From NCBI GenBank assembly GCA_016124195.1, contig WGOE01000002.1, forward strand, positions 310,001-374,000: a DNA stretch of 64,000 nt. Reading direction: 5' to 3'. This document shows, in pieces, positions 18,315 through 27,136 of the stretch (position 1 is its first letter; each line of letters starts with the position of its first letter). The position numbers were made by a program, and so were the translations under genes. Origin of the DNA: a bacterium. Its GTDB lineage: Bacteria > Pseudomonadota > Alphaproteobacteria > Rhodobacterales > Rhodobacteraceae. Below the pieces are notes generated by a model that saw nothing but the letters and a program-made list of their open reading frames with translations, had not been told where the DNA came from and did not search any database.

Positions 18315-18341
18315 GGTATTGATGGCGTCATCCTTGTTGCC

Positions 18342-18359
18342 TGTCAGCCCAGACTGACA
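18342..18359. promoter_or_regulatory. PpsR/CrtJ operator, crtA side
   Basis: Exact TGT-N12-ACA with extended symmetry (TGTCAG / CTGACA), 28 bases from the crtA start codon. With the second copy at 18418 it controls the divergent crtA and crtI genes. The two centres are 76 bp apart, about seven helical turns. Confidence 0.8.
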
Positions 18360-18417
18360 GTTTTTGCCGGCGGTTCAAAGGGGAAAGGCAAAAATTCTGC
18401 AAGGGAACAGCAAGTAT

Positions 18418-18435
18418 TGTAAATTGAACTAGACA
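18418..18435. promoter_or_regulatory. PpsR/CrtJ operator, crtI side
   Basis: Exact TGT-N12-ACA (TGTAAA...TAGACA) ending 15 bases before the crtI start codon, with a TATATC possible -10 element just after it (18437-18442). Confidence 0.75.
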
Positions 18436-18450
18436 GTATATCGTATTGGA

Positions 18451-20013
18451 ATGCTGACACATGACGACTCTCTGCGCTCTGTTTCGCCGCCCGCCACCGG
18501 GGCCGAGGCTATCGTGATCGGTGCCGGGCTTGGCGGGCTTGCCGCGGCCATGCGGCTTGGCGCCAAGGGCTACCGGGTGACGGTGATCGACCGGCTTGAC
18601 ATGCCGGGCGGGCGCGGGTCTTCGATCACGCAAGGCGGCCACCGCTTTGACCTGGGCCCGACCATTGTCACGGTGCCGCAGGGCCTGCGCGAGCTTTGGG
18701 CGGTCTGTGGCCGCGATTTCGACCACGATGTCGATCTGCGCGCGCTCGACCCGTTCTACGAGATCCGGTTTCAGGACGGGTCCACCTTCACCGCGCGCCC
18801 TTCGGATGACGCGATGCGGGCCGAGGTGGCGCGCCTGTCGCCCGGCGACCTGCCCGGCTATGACCGCTTTCTGGCCGACAGCGAAAGGCGCTACTGGTTC
18901 GGGTTCGAGGATCTTGGCCGCCGCTCGATGCACCGCTTTGCCGATCTGTTGAAGGTCTTGCCGACCTTTGCCCGGCTGCGCGCCGACCGGTCGGTCTATG
19001 CCCATGCCGCAAGCCGGGTGAAGGACGAAAGGCTGCGCTTTGCCCTGTCGTTCCATCCCCTCTTCATCGGCGGCGATCCGTTTCATGTCACCTCGATGTA
19101 TATTCTGGTCAGCCACCTCGAAAAGGCCTTTGGCGTTCATTATGCGATGGGCGGGGTCGGGGCGATTGCGCTCGCCATGGCGGGTGTCATCGCGTCGCAG
19201 GGTGGGCAGTTGCACCTGAACGCCGAGGTGGACGAGATCCTTCTGGAAAACGGCCGGGCCAAGGGGGTGCGGCTGATCGATGGCGCGGTTCTGCCGGCGG
19301 ATGTCGTGGTGTCGAACGCCGATGCCGGGCACACCTATGACAGGCTCTTGCGCAACCATCCGCGCAAGCGCTGGACGCCCGCCAAGCTGGCGCGCAAACG
19401 CTGGTCGATGGGGCTTTTCGTCTGGTACTTCGGCACCAAGGGCACGCGGCTGGCCTGGCCCGGGGTCGGCCATCACACCATCCTGGTCGGCCCGCGGTAT
19501 AAAGAGCATATCCGCGACATCTTCATCCGTGGACGTCTGGCCGATGACATGAGCCTTTACGTCCATCGCCCTTCGGTCACCGACCCTTCGGCCGCCCCGC
19601 CCGGCGATGACACGTTCTACGCCCTCTCGCCGGTGCCGCATCTGGGGATCGGCACGACCGACTGGGCGACCGAGGCGGAGCCTTACCGGCAAAAGATGCA
19701 GAAGATGCTGGAAGACCGCCTCTTGCCCGGTCTGGGCGCGCATCTGACCGAAGAACTGGTCTTCACGCCCGACAGTTTCGAGACCCGCTACCTGTCCCCC
19801 TATGGCAGCGGATTTTCGATCGAGCCGCGTATCCTGCAATCGGCCTGGTTCCGCCCGCACAATGTTTCGGAAGAGGCGCGGGGGCTCTATCTGGTCGGCG
19901 CCGGAACCCATCCCGGCGCGGGCCTGCCGGGGGTCATCGCCTCTGCCGAGGTGCTGGGTAAACTGGTGCCCGATGCGCCGGCACGTCCCGCCCTGAGGAT
20001 GGCCGCCGAATGA
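18451..20013 (+). CDS. crtI: Phytoene desaturase
   Basis: 520 residues. N-terminal FAD-binding Rossmann motif (VIGAGLGGLAAAMRLGAKG) and the C-terminal CrtI signature (LYLVGAGTHPGAGLPGV). It carries out three desaturations of phytoene to neurosporene in the spheroidene pathway. The ATG at 18451 has no good ribosome site (only GGA directly before it) and is 8 bases from a possible -10 box, so the message may be leaderless. The stop overlaps the crtB start as ATGA. Confidence 0.96.
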   Translation: MLTHDDSLRSVSPPATGAEAIVIGAGLGGLAAAMRLGAKGYRVTVIDRLDMPGGRGSSITQGGHRFDLGPTIVTVPQGLRELWAVCGRDFDHDVDLRALDPFYEIRFQDGSTFTARPSDDAMRAEVARLSPGDLPGYDRFLADSERRYWFGFEDLGRRSMHRFADLLKVLPTFARLRADRSVYAHAASRVKDERLRFALSFHPLFIGGDPFHVTSMYILVSHLEKAFGVHYAMGGVGAIALAMAGVIASQGGQLHLNAEVDEILLENGRAKGVRLIDGAVLPADVVVSNADAGHTYDRLLRNHPRKRWTPAKLARKRWSMGLFVWYFGTKGTRLAWPGVGHHTILVGPRYKEHIRDIFIRGRLADDMSLYVHRPSVTDPSAAPPGDDTFYALSPVPHLGIGTTDWATEAEPYRQKMQKMLEDRLLPGLGAHLTEELVFTPDSFETRYLSPYGSGFSIEPRILQSAWFRPHNVSEEARGLYLVGAGTHPGAGLPGVIASAEVLGKLVPDAPARPALRMAAE

Positions 20014-21044
20014 TCGCGCCGTCCGACATGACCCATTGCCGCGAGGCGATCCGCACCGGGTCGCTGTCGTTCCATGCCGCCTCGCGCCTGCTGCCGGGCA
20101 AGGTGCGCGACCCGGCCTTGGCGCTTTATGCCTTTTGCCGGCTGGCCGATGACGCGGTGGATGACAGCGATGACAAGGCCCCGGCGGTTCTGGCCCTGCG
20201 CGACCGGCTGGATCTGGTCTATGACGGTCGCCCGCGCAATGCGCCGGCCGACCGTGCCTTTGCGGCCGTGGTGCGCGATTTCGACATGCCGCGCGCCCTG
20301 CCGGATGCCTTGCTGGAGGGGCTGGCCTGGGATGCCTTCGGCCGGCGCTATGACACGTTCCCGCATCTTTTGAGCTACTGCGCCCGGGTGGCCAGTGCCG
20401 TGGGCGCCATGATGTGCGTTCTGATGCGGGTGCGTGATGCCGATGCGCTCGCGCGGGCCTGCGATCTGGGGCTTGCGATGCAGCTGACCAACATCGCCCG
20501 CGACATCGGCGAGGATGCGCGGGCCGGGCGGCTGTATCTGCCGCTCGACTGGCTGGCGGCCGAGGGCATCGCGCCCGAGGCTTTTCTGCGCAATCCGGTC
20601 AGCGATGCGCGGCTGAAGCGGCTGACCCGGCGCCTTCTGGGCGAGGCTGCGGCGCTTTACCGGCGTTCCGAGGCCGGGGTCGCGGTGTTGCCCTTGGCCT
20701 GCCGGCCCGGCATCTTTGCCGCGCGCCACGTCTATGCCGGGATCGGCGGGGCGGTGGCGCGGCAGGATCATGACAGCATCAACGCCCGCGCCCGCACCAC
20801 GGGGCGGCAAAAGATCGGCTGGCTCGGCCTGTCCTTGTTGCGCGCGGGCTCCACTCTGGTCCTGCCCCGTTCCGCCGTGTTGCACGCGCCGCCCGTGGCC
20901 GAGGTTGCCTTCCTCGTCGAGGCCGCGGCGCGCAAGGACCGGCGTTTCAGCCGCTCGGATGCCCTTTTTTCCGCCCTTGCGCAGCTTGAGGCCAAAGATC
21001 GCAGCCGCAGGCCCTTGGATCGGGCGGGCGTCTGGCATAGCTAA
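20010..21044 (+). CDS. crtB: Phytoene synthase
   Basis: 344 residues. Squalene/phytoene synthase family; joins two geranylgeranyl diphosphates into phytoene. The two Asp-rich motifs are visible: LADDAVDDSDD (about 47) and NIARDIGEDARAGRLYLP (about 162). Translationally coupled to crtI by a 4-base overlap. Confidence 0.97.
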   Translation: MIAPSDMTHCREAIRTGSLSFHAASRLLPGKVRDPALALYAFCRLADDAVDDSDDKAPAVLALRDRLDLVYDGRPRNAPADRAFAAVVRDFDMPRALPDALLEGLAWDAFGRRYDTFPHLLSYCARVASAVGAMMCVLMRVRDADALARACDLGLAMQLTNIARDIGEDARAGRLYLPLDWLAAEGIAPEAFLRNPVSDARLKRLTRRLLGEAAALYRRSEAGVAVLPLACRPGIFAARHVYAGIGGAVARQDHDSINARARTTGRQKIGWLGLSLLRAGSTLVLPRSAVLHAPPVAEVAFLVEAAARKDRRFSRSDALFSALAQLEAKDRSRRPLDRAGVWHS

Positions 21045-21071
21045 GGCCAGTCACCCGACGGAGGGACTGCG

Positions 21072-21530
21072 ATGGACTGGGGCTTGTTTTTCACCTACTT
21101 GGGCGCTTGCGGTGCGGCCGCGGCGACCGGCGCCATGATCCAGCCCGGCGCCTGGTATGATGCGCTGAACAAGCCAAGCTGGACCCCGCCGCGCTGGGTC
21201 TTTCCGGTGGCGTGGACCACGCTTTACCTGTTGATGTCGCTCGCCGGGATGCGTTTGGCCCAGCACGGCGGCAGCGGGCAGGCGCAGGCCTTCTGGTCGC
21301 TGCAGATCGCGCTCAACACGCTGTGGACGCCGATTTATTTCGGCTTGCACCGGATCCGCGCGGCCATGGTGGTCATGGTCTGCCTGTGGCTGAGCGTGGC
21401 CGCCGCGACCTGGAGCTTTTTCGGCGTCGATTTCCTCGCGGGGCTGATGTTCCTGCCCTATCTGGTCTGGGTTTCGATCGCAGGGGCGCTGAATTTCTCA
21501 ACAATGCGGCTGAACCCGAACGCCGCCTAA
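21072..21530 (+). CDS. tspO: TspO/CrtK tryptophan-rich sensor protein
   Basis: 152 residues with five membrane helices and the TspO signatures (PGAWYDALNKPSWTPPRWVF; NTLWTPIYFG). In Rhodobacter, TspO is an outer-membrane porphyrin-binding protein that damps expression of photosynthesis genes under oxygen. Start ATG 21072 has GGAGGG upstream. Its stop overlaps the convergent crtC stop region by 4 bases. Confidence 0.95.
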   Translation: MDWGLFFTYLGACGAAAATGAMIQPGAWYDALNKPSWTPPRWVFPVAWTTLYLLMSLAGMRLAQHGGSGQAQAFWSLQIALNTLWTPIYFGLHRIRAAMVVMVCLWLSVAAATWSFFGVDFLAGLMFLPYLVWVSIAGALNFSTMRLNPNAA

Positions 21531-22435
21531 GGCCAGCCCGCCCGGCGCGGCACCCGGTTCGCCACCATGGCTTTGACCAGAGGCGAGCGGAACCGGCCGA
21601 GGTCCAGCGCCTCATGCACCCCGGTGACAGTCTCCGATCCCAGCCGGGTCTGAACCAGTGACCGGCTGTAGAAGGGCGCTTCAAGCAGGGCCTTGGTCTG
21701 GTGCGGGCGAAAGCCCGGCTCGCAGCGCGTGTCGCGCGAAATGCCCCAGAGCGTGCGGGGCAGGGCGGTCAGCGGCGGCGGGGCAACCTCTGTCACAGCA
21801 CCGTCGCGGGTCATCTCCAAAGCCAGCGCGAGGGTCGATCCATCCGCCCGCGTCGCGTCGTAAAAGCTGCTCGCCCCGCCATCCGCGCGCGGAAAGCGGC
21901 CCCAGGTCCAGCGGGTGAAATCGGCCTCCAGCGCCGCGGTGCCGAAGTTCGCGTCGAAATAGCCGTGGCCTGTCCAGCTGTGTCCCTGGCTGAGATCGAC
22001 CTCGATCCGGGCCGTGGGTGCAAAGGGCCGCCAGATATGGCTGCCGTCCGGGGTCAGCGTCGCCTCGACCTCGGTCACGGCCGAGGGTGTCAGGCGGATC
22101 TGGCCGCGCACCCGGCTGACCAAGGGCAGGGCCGAGACTTCATCCACGTCGATCACCAGACTGCCGTTTTGCCAGGCCATCCGGCTGGGGCCGACCTGTA
22201 GTGCGTCGCGGCTTTGCCGCAGGGCGCTGCTGCCGCGGTCGGTCATGGTGAAGCGGCCGCCGGGGCCATAGGTCGCCACATTGATGCAGCAGTGATCGGC
22301 CGGATCGCGCCGTCCCGACCAGGCATACCAGGGCGAAAACACCGACCCGATGAAGCCGATTACGCTTACCGCGCGCTTCCCGTCAGCCGAGACACCATCG
22401 ACATACCACCACGCATAGCCATCCGGGCCAACGTG
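21527..22435 (-). CDS. crtC: Hydroxyneurosporene synthase (CrtC), start unclear
   Basis: Hydratase that adds water to the 1,2 double bond of neurosporene. The recognisable protein begins near 22435 (HVGPDGYAWWYVDG) and runs about 302 residues. Remarkably, no ATG, GTG, TTG or CTG occurs in this frame between 22738 and 22342: the ATG at 22738 would add 101 residues that look like the shadow of crtD, and the GTG at 22342 would remove HVGPDGYAWWYVDG and give 271 residues. The 3' end of crtD overlaps the CrtC N-terminus by about 70 bases. An unusual start codon, a frameshift in the sequence, or a shorter protein are all possible. The given right end marks where conserved coding begins, not a proven start. 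Confidence 0.85.
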   Translation of the reverse strand, partial: HVGPDGYAWWYVDGVSADGKRAVSVIGFIGSVFSPWYAWSGRRDPADHCCINVATYGPGGRFTMTDRGSSALRQSRDALQVGPSRMAWQNGSLVIDVDEVSALPLVSRVRGQIRLTPSAVTEVEATLTPDGSHIWRPFAPTARIEVDLSQGHSWTGHGYFDANFGTAALEADFTRWTWGRFPRADGGASSFYDATRADGSTLALALEMTRDGAVTEVAPPPLTALPRTLWGISRDTRCEPGFRPHQTKALLEAPFYSRSLVQTRLGSETVTGVHEALDLGRFRSPLVKAMVANRVPRRAGWP

Positions 22436-23943
22436 GGTGCGGAAGTCAGGTCGCTCAAGATCGCCTCGGCCGCGTGCTTGCCGGACAAGGCCGCCATCGG
22501 CACGCCGGCCCCCGGATGCGCGCCGCCCCCCGCCAGATAAAGCCCCGGCAGCCGGGTCCGCGCCCCCGGCCTCTGAAAGGTCGCAAAGGGGCCCTGCGGC
22601 GAGCGGCCGTAGATCGCCCCCTGCGATCCGGGAAACAGGGCCGCAAAGCCGTGCGGCGTCATCAGCGCCCGGTCCGGCGGCGCCTGATCGAAGGTCAAGC
22701 CGAACTTGGCCAGTTGCGGAAAGGTCTTGGCGCGGCATTCGGAAACCTCGTGCGGGGAAAGGGTGGCCCTTGCGGGGGCGTTCATGATGATCTCGAACCG
22801 CTCGGGGCCAGCGGGCGGGCCTTGACTGCGATCCTGGGCGCAGAGATAGAGCGTGGCCTCGTCCGGCATGCGGCCCTTGGCGATCGGCCCGAATTCGCGT
22901 GCGGGGTCAGAGGCGAAAAAGACGTTGTGGTGGATCAGGTCCGCGCCTGCGGGTGTCGCGGCAAAGGACCAGACCCAGGCCGACAGGCTGCGCGGATGGG
23001 CGGCGGCGGGCGGCAGGGCCTGTTGCGGGCCATTGCCCAGAAGCCCCGCCAGCAGGGCCGCGGGATCGCCGTTGAAGACCACCGCATCGCATTTGAGGCT
23101 GCGGGTGTCGGACAGGACAACCTCGGTCGCGCGCCCGGATTTGCGCACAATTTTCACTGCCGTAACGCCGTAGCGCAGGCTGACCCCGACGCGCCCCGCC
23201 AGATCGGACAGGGCGCGGGCCAGCTGATGCATGCCGCCCTTGACCGCCCAGACGCCCTGCGCCTCGGCCTGCCAGATCAGCGACAGGACGGCCGGTGACA
23301 GATCGGGCGCGCCGCCGACATAGGTGGCATAGCGCCCGAAAAGCTGGCGCAGCCGGGGATCGCTGAAGGTCCGGGCCAGATGCCGGGCCAGGCTGCAACG
23401 CGGCCCCAGTGCCGACCAGATCGCAGGGCTTACCAGCGCATTGAGGCCGATGCCCGACAGCCGCGGCCGCGCCGATTGCATCACCGGTGCATCAAAGGCG
23501 CGGAAAAGCTTTGAGGACAAACGGTTGAAGCGCCAGAACTCTGCCTCGGCCCGGGTGCCGGCCAGGGCCGCGATGGCGGCGGCACTTTGGTCGGGATCGC
23601 AGAACAGGTCCAGCCGGCTGCCGTCGGTCCACCAATGCCGGGCCAGGGTGGGCTGGGGAATCAGGGTCAGGTGGTCGTCCAGTCTTTCGCCAGCCGCCGC
23701 GAAAAGCTCGTCAAAGACGCGCCGCAGGGTCAGGACGGTCGGCCCCGCGTCCAGGGGGCCCGCCGGGCTGGGCAGGGCGCGCATCTTGCCGCCCGGACCC
23801 GGCTGTGCCTCGATCAGGGTGACGGATTGCCCGGCCGCGGCCAGCCGGATGGCGGCGCAAAGCCCCCCCATGCCCGCGCCGATCACCACGACCTTGAGCG
23901 CCCCCGTCGCCTTGCCTGCTGCTTGTCCCGCTGTCTGGCCCAT
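22366..23943 (-). CDS. crtD: Methoxyneurosporene dehydrogenase
   Basis: 525 residues from ATG 23943 (a GTG at 23961 is in frame). CrtI-like FAD enzyme: VVVIGAGMGGLCAAIRLA at the N-terminus and YLAGGGAHPGAGVPMAAL at the C-terminus. It desaturates C-3,4 of methoxyneurosporene to give spheroidene precursors. Divergent from crtE across a region with two PpsR operators. Its last 25 codons overlap the crtC N-terminus in another frame. Confidence 0.95.
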   Translation of the reverse strand: MGQTAGQAAGKATGALKVVVIGAGMGGLCAAIRLAAAGQSVTLIEAQPGPGGKMRALPSPAGPLDAGPTVLTLRRVFDELFAAAGERLDDHLTLIPQPTLARHWWTDGSRLDLFCDPDQSAAAIAALAGTRAEAEFWRFNRLSSKLFRAFDAPVMQSARPRLSGIGLNALVSPAIWSALGPRCSLARHLARTFSDPRLRQLFGRYATYVGGAPDLSPAVLSLIWQAEAQGVWAVKGGMHQLARALSDLAGRVGVSLRYGVTAVKIVRKSGRATEVVLSDTRSLKCDAVVFNGDPAALLAGLLGNGPQQALPPAAAHPRSLSAWVWSFAATPAGADLIHHNVFFASDPAREFGPIAKGRMPDEATLYLCAQDRSQGPPAGPERFEIIMNAPARATLSPHEVSECRAKTFPQLAKFGLTFDQAPPDRALMTPHGFAALFPGSQGAIYGRSPQGPFATFQRPGARTRLPGLYLAGGGAHPGAGVPMAALSGKHAAEAILSDLTSAPTLARMAMRGGMSMVSRLTGSAR

Positions 23944-23971
23944 GTCTGATTGTTGACACACGGCAGAAATC

Positions 23972-23989
23972 TGTCCAGTATGATTTACA
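23972..23989. promoter_or_regulatory. PpsR/CrtJ operator, crtD side
   Basis: Exact TGT-N12-ACA (TGTCCA...TTTACA). It is separated by 6 bases from the next copy at 23996 and lies between divergent crtD and crtE. Confidence 0.75.
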
Positions 23990-23995
23990 TCTGAG

Positions 23996-24013
23996 TGTCA
24001 AATAAAGATGACA
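23996..24013. promoter_or_regulatory. PpsR/CrtJ operator, crtE side
   Basis: Exact TGT-N12-ACA with extended symmetry (TGTCA...TGACA), 33 bases before the crtE start. Tandem with 23972-23989; paired sites allow cooperative repressor binding in this family. Confidence 0.8.
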
Positions 24014-24046
24014 CATGGCGCCCTGCGCGGCGGCTGGGGGGATTGA

Positions 24047-24931
24047 ATGTCCATCACGACACGACTGGATGCGGCAACGGCTTCGGTCCTGCGGCGGGCC
24101 ATGGGCGGGGCAGAGGCGCCGGCCAAGCTTGCGCAGGCGCTGCACTATGCGGTTACGCCCGGTGGCGCGCGAATCAGGCCGACGATCCTGCTCAGCGTGG
24201 CGATGGCTTGCGGCGACGACCGGCCCGCCCTGGCCGATGCCGCCGCCGTGGCGCTGGAGCTGATCCACTGCGCAAGCCTCGTGCATGACGATCTGCCCTG
24301 CTTTGACGATGCCGACCTCAGGCGCGGCAAGGCCACGGTGCACAAGGCCTATTCCGAGCCCCTTGCGGTGCTGACCGGCGACAGCCTTATCGTGCTGGCC
24401 TTCGATGTGCTGGCCGAGGCCGCGGGGCAGGATTCTGATCGGGCGCTCAGGATGATCCGAGTCCTGTCGCAGCGCACCGGCATGCCGCTGGGCATCTGCG
24501 CCGGGCAGGGGTGGGAAAGTGAGGCCGAGATCAATCTGTCCGCCTATCACCGCGCCAAGACGGGGGCGCTGTTCATCGCCGCGACCCAGATGGGGGCGCT
24601 GGCCGCCGGGCAGGATGCCGACCTGTGGGAAGAACTCGGTGCCCGCATCGGCGAGGCGTTTCAGGTGGCCGACGACCTGCGCGATGCGCTTTACGATGCC
24701 GAGACGCTGGGCAAGCCCGCGGGACAGGATGCTACGCATGGCCGGCCCAATGCGGTCAATCTTCTGGGGGTTCAGGGGGCGATCCGGCGGCTCAAGGATA
24801 TCCTGGGCGGGGCCATCGCTTCAATTCCGGCCTGCCCGGGCGAGGCGATGCTGGCCGACATGGTGCGCCGCTATGCCGAGCGGATGACGCCGGTCGCCCC
24901 GGCGCTGCATCAGGCCGAAACGCCGCGCTAG
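24047..24931 (+). CDS. crtE: Geranylgeranyl diphosphate synthase
   Basis: 294 residues. Trans-prenyltransferase with first Asp-rich motif DDLPCFDDADLRRG (about residue 82) and second motif DDLRDALYD (about 209). Supplies C20 diphosphate for carotenoids and for the phytyl tail of bacteriochlorophyll. First gene of the long crtEF-bchCXYZ-puf superoperon; the crtF start follows the stop by one base. Confidence 0.96.
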   Translation: MSITTRLDAATASVLRRAMGGAEAPAKLAQALHYAVTPGGARIRPTILLSVAMACGDDRPALADAAAVALELIHCASLVHDDLPCFDDADLRRGKATVHKAYSEPLAVLTGDSLIVLAFDVLAEAAGQDSDRALRMIRVLSQRTGMPLGICAGQGWESEAEINLSAYHRAKTGALFIAATQMGALAAGQDADLWEELGARIGEAFQVADDLRDALYDAETLGKPAGQDATHGRPNAVNLLGVQGAIRRLKDILGGAIASIPACPGEAMLADMVRRYAERMTPVAPALHQAETPR

Positions 24932-24932
24932 G

Positions 24933-26081
24933 ATGACCGCGCTGCCCGCAGTCCGATCGACCTGGCGGGATTGGCTCTTGCGCCGAGTCGCCTCGCGGTC
25001 GTTTCAAGTCTGGGCCGCCGGCGTGCCGGGCCTGCGCTGGATCGCCCGCAGCGAGGGGGCGGCGCTGTTCGATCTGACCGCCGGCTTTGTCAATTCACAG
25101 GTTCTGGTCGCGCTGGTCGAACTGCGCGTGCTGCATCTTTTGCAGGATGGTCCTTCCAGTGTGCGGCATCTGGCCGGGCTCTGCGCCGTTCCGGTCGAGC
25201 GGATGCAGGTGATCCTGCAGGCCGGCGCGGGGCTTGGCCTGCTCAAGCGGCAGGGCGACGACCGGTTTGGCCTGTCCCTGCGGGGCGCCTCGATGCTGGG
25301 TGTGCCGGGGCTTGAGGCGATGATCCGCCATCACCGCGCGCTCTATGCCGATCTGGCCGATCCGGTGGCCTTTCTGCGTGGCGGGCAGGAAACCCAGCTC
25401 GCCCGGTTCTGGCCCTACGTGTTTGGCGCCGCGGGGGCGGTCGATCCGGCCGTGGTCGGCACCTATTCGGAGCTGATGGCGGAAAGCCAGATCCTTGTGG
25501 CCGAGGATACGCTGCGCCTTGTCGATCTGTCGCGCGTGCGACGGCTTCTGGATGTGGGCGGCGGCACCGGGGCCTTTCTGGCGGCGGTTGGTGCTGCCTA
25601 TCCGGGCCTCAGCCTTGGGCTGTTCGACCTGCCCGCCGTGATGGAGAAGGCGGGCGAACGCCTCGCCCGTGCCGGCCTGACCGATCGCGTCACCCTGCAT
25701 CCCGGCAGCTTCCGCGATGCGCCGCTTCCGCCCGGCGCCGATGTGATCAGTCTGATCCGGGTGCTGTTCGACCACGATGATTCGACGGTGACGCATCTGT
25801 TGTCCAAGGCCCTTGTCGCCCTTCCGCCGGGCGGGCGCGTGATCGTCTCGGAGCCGATGTCTGGCGGCGCCCGGCCTGAACGTTCGACCGATGTCTACTT
25901 TGCAATTTACACCATGGCGATGCAAACGGGGCGCACACGGCCGGCTGTCGAAATTGCGGGGCTTCTGCGGCGGGCTGGCTTTGAAAATATCACGCAGGCA
26001 AAGGGTTATCGCCCATTTGTCACCTCTGTCGTCTGGGCCGAACGGCCGAATATGCCAGCGCAATCACGGCTCGGTGTCTAA
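24933..26081 (+). CDS. crtF: Hydroxyneurosporene O-methyltransferase
   Basis: 382 residues. N-terminal winged-helix dimer domain and C-terminal SAM-binding domain (RRLLDVGGGTGAFLAAVG, about residue 200) of the plant-type O-methyltransferase family. Methylates the 1-hydroxyl of the carotenoid in spheroidene synthesis. Its stop codon lies inside the first PpsR operator of the bchC promoter. Confidence 0.95.
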   Translation: MTALPAVRSTWRDWLLRRVASRSFQVWAAGVPGLRWIARSEGAALFDLTAGFVNSQVLVALVELRVLHLLQDGPSSVRHLAGLCAVPVERMQVILQAGAGLGLLKRQGDDRFGLSLRGASMLGVPGLEAMIRHHRALYADLADPVAFLRGGQETQLARFWPYVFGAAGAVDPAVVGTYSELMAESQILVAEDTLRLVDLSRVRRLLDVGGGTGAFLAAVGAAYPGLSLGLFDLPAVMEKAGERLARAGLTDRVTLHPGSFRDAPLPPGADVISLIRVLFDHDDSTVTHLLSKALVALPPGGRVIVSEPMSGGARPERSTDVYFAIYTMAMQTGRTRPAVEIAGLLRRAGFENITQAKGYRPFVTSVVWAERPNMPAQSRLGV

Positions 26082-26092
26082 TTGAATTGACA
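26075..26092. promoter_or_regulatory. PpsR/CrtJ operator 1, bchC
   Basis: Exact TGT-N12-ACA (TGTCTA...TTGACA), overlapping both the crtF stop and the -35 hexamer of the bchC promoter. Exactly 8 bases separate it from operator 2. Confidence 0.85.
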
Positions 26093-26114
26093 GTTAAAAA
26101 TGTCAGTCTAGAAT
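26087..26114 (+). promoter_or_regulatory. bchC promoter, sigma-70 type
   Basis: TTGACA at 26087-26092, a 16-base spacer and TAGAAT at 26109-26114. The two PpsR operators cover the -35 and the -10, which explains repression by occlusion. It drives bchCXYZ and part of puf transcription within the superoperon. Confidence 0.7.
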
Positions 26115-26118
26115 GACA
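26101..26118. promoter_or_regulatory. PpsR/CrtJ operator 2, bchC
   Basis: Exact TGT-N12-ACA with extended symmetry (TGTCA...TGACA), overlapping the -10 hexamer. Confidence 0.85.
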
Positions 26119-26179
26119 CATAGGAAGGCATCCGAGGGAATCCAACACTGGATCCAGGGAGATGCCGTGAGGGCAAGCC

Positions 26180-27136
26180 GTGTTCACCAAGGCTGTGATC
26201 TTGTCAGGACCAAGGAACCTTGCGCTGGGGCGGGTCAGTCTGACTCGCCCGGGACCCGGCGATGTGGTGGTCGAGGTTGCGCATTCCGGGATATCGACAG
26301 GCACGGAAAAGCTGTTCTGGTCTGGCACGATGCCGCATTTTCCCGGCATGGGTTATCCCTTGGTGCCCGGTTACGAGGCAGCCGGCGAGGTGGTCGAGGC
26401 CGGGCCCGAATCAGGTCTGTCGGTGGGCGACCACGTCTTCGTGCCGGGGGCCAACTGCTTTGAGGCCAATGAGGAGGGTCCGGTCCGCGGGCTTTTCGGT
26501 GCGGCCTCGGGGATTTTGGTGACATCCGGCGCCCGGGTGACGCGGATTGACGCGGGCTTTGGCGCGCGGGGGGCGCTTTTGGCGCTGGCGGCCACGGCGC
26601 GTCATGCGCTGGCGGGATTCGATCATGCCCTGCCGGATCTGGTCGTGGGCCACGGCGTCCTGGGGCGCTTGCTGGCCCGCCTGACCGTTGCGGCCGGGGC
26701 ACCTCCACCGATGGTCTGGGACACCAATCCGGCCCGCCGCTCTGGCGCCATAGGTTACGAGGTCATGGCGCCGGAAGATGATCCCCGGCGCGATTACCGG
26801 GCGATCTACGATGTCTCCGGCGCGCCGGATCTGCTCAACAGCCTCATCGGGCGGATCGCCAAGGGCGGCGAGATCGTGCTGGCCGGGTTCTACACCCAGC
26901 CCATCGCCTTTAACTTTCCGCCCGCTTTCATGAAGGAAGCCCGCCTGCGGGTTGCGGCGGAATGGGCGGCCGAAGACATGGTGGCGACGCGCCAACTTGT
27001 TGAATCTGGTGCGCTTTCCCTGGACGGGTTGGTGACGCACACGCGCATGGCCTCGGCTGCGGCCGAAGCTTACGAGACAGCCTTCACGCAGTCGGACTGT
27101 CTCAAAATGATCCTCGACTGGAAGGGCCAGGCATGA
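26180..27136 (+). CDS. bchC: Bacteriochlorophyllide a dehydrogenase BchC
   Basis: 318 residues, GTG start at 26180 with GAGGG upstream. Zinc-free medium-chain dehydrogenase-like fold with [12 protein letters not shown] as nucleotide-binding loop. Oxidises the 3-hydroxyethyl group of bacteriochlorophyllide to 3-acetyl. It has its own regulated promoter inside the superoperon. Stop overlaps the bchX start (ATGA). Confidence 0.95.
   Translation: MFTKAVILSGPRNLALGRVSLTRPGPGDVVVEVAHSGISTGTEKLFWSGTMPHFPGMGYPLVPGYEAAGEVVEAGPESGLSVGDHVFVPGANCFEANEEGPVRGLFGAASGILVTSGARVTRIDAGFGARGALLALAATARHALAGFDHALPDLVVGHGVLGRLLARLTVAAGAPPPMVWDTNPARRSGAIGYEVMAPEDDPRRDYRAIYDVSGAPDLLNSLIGRIAKGGEIVLAGFYTQPIAFNFPPAFMKEARLRVAAEWAAEDMVATRQLVESGALSLDGLVTHTRMASAAAEAYETAFTQSDCLKMILDWKGQA

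Noticed and set aside
22436-22738. CrtC extended to ATG 22738
   Set aside because: The extra 101 residues are Gly/Arg/Ala-rich and lie wholly in the crtD coding region in another frame, the mark of a shadow.
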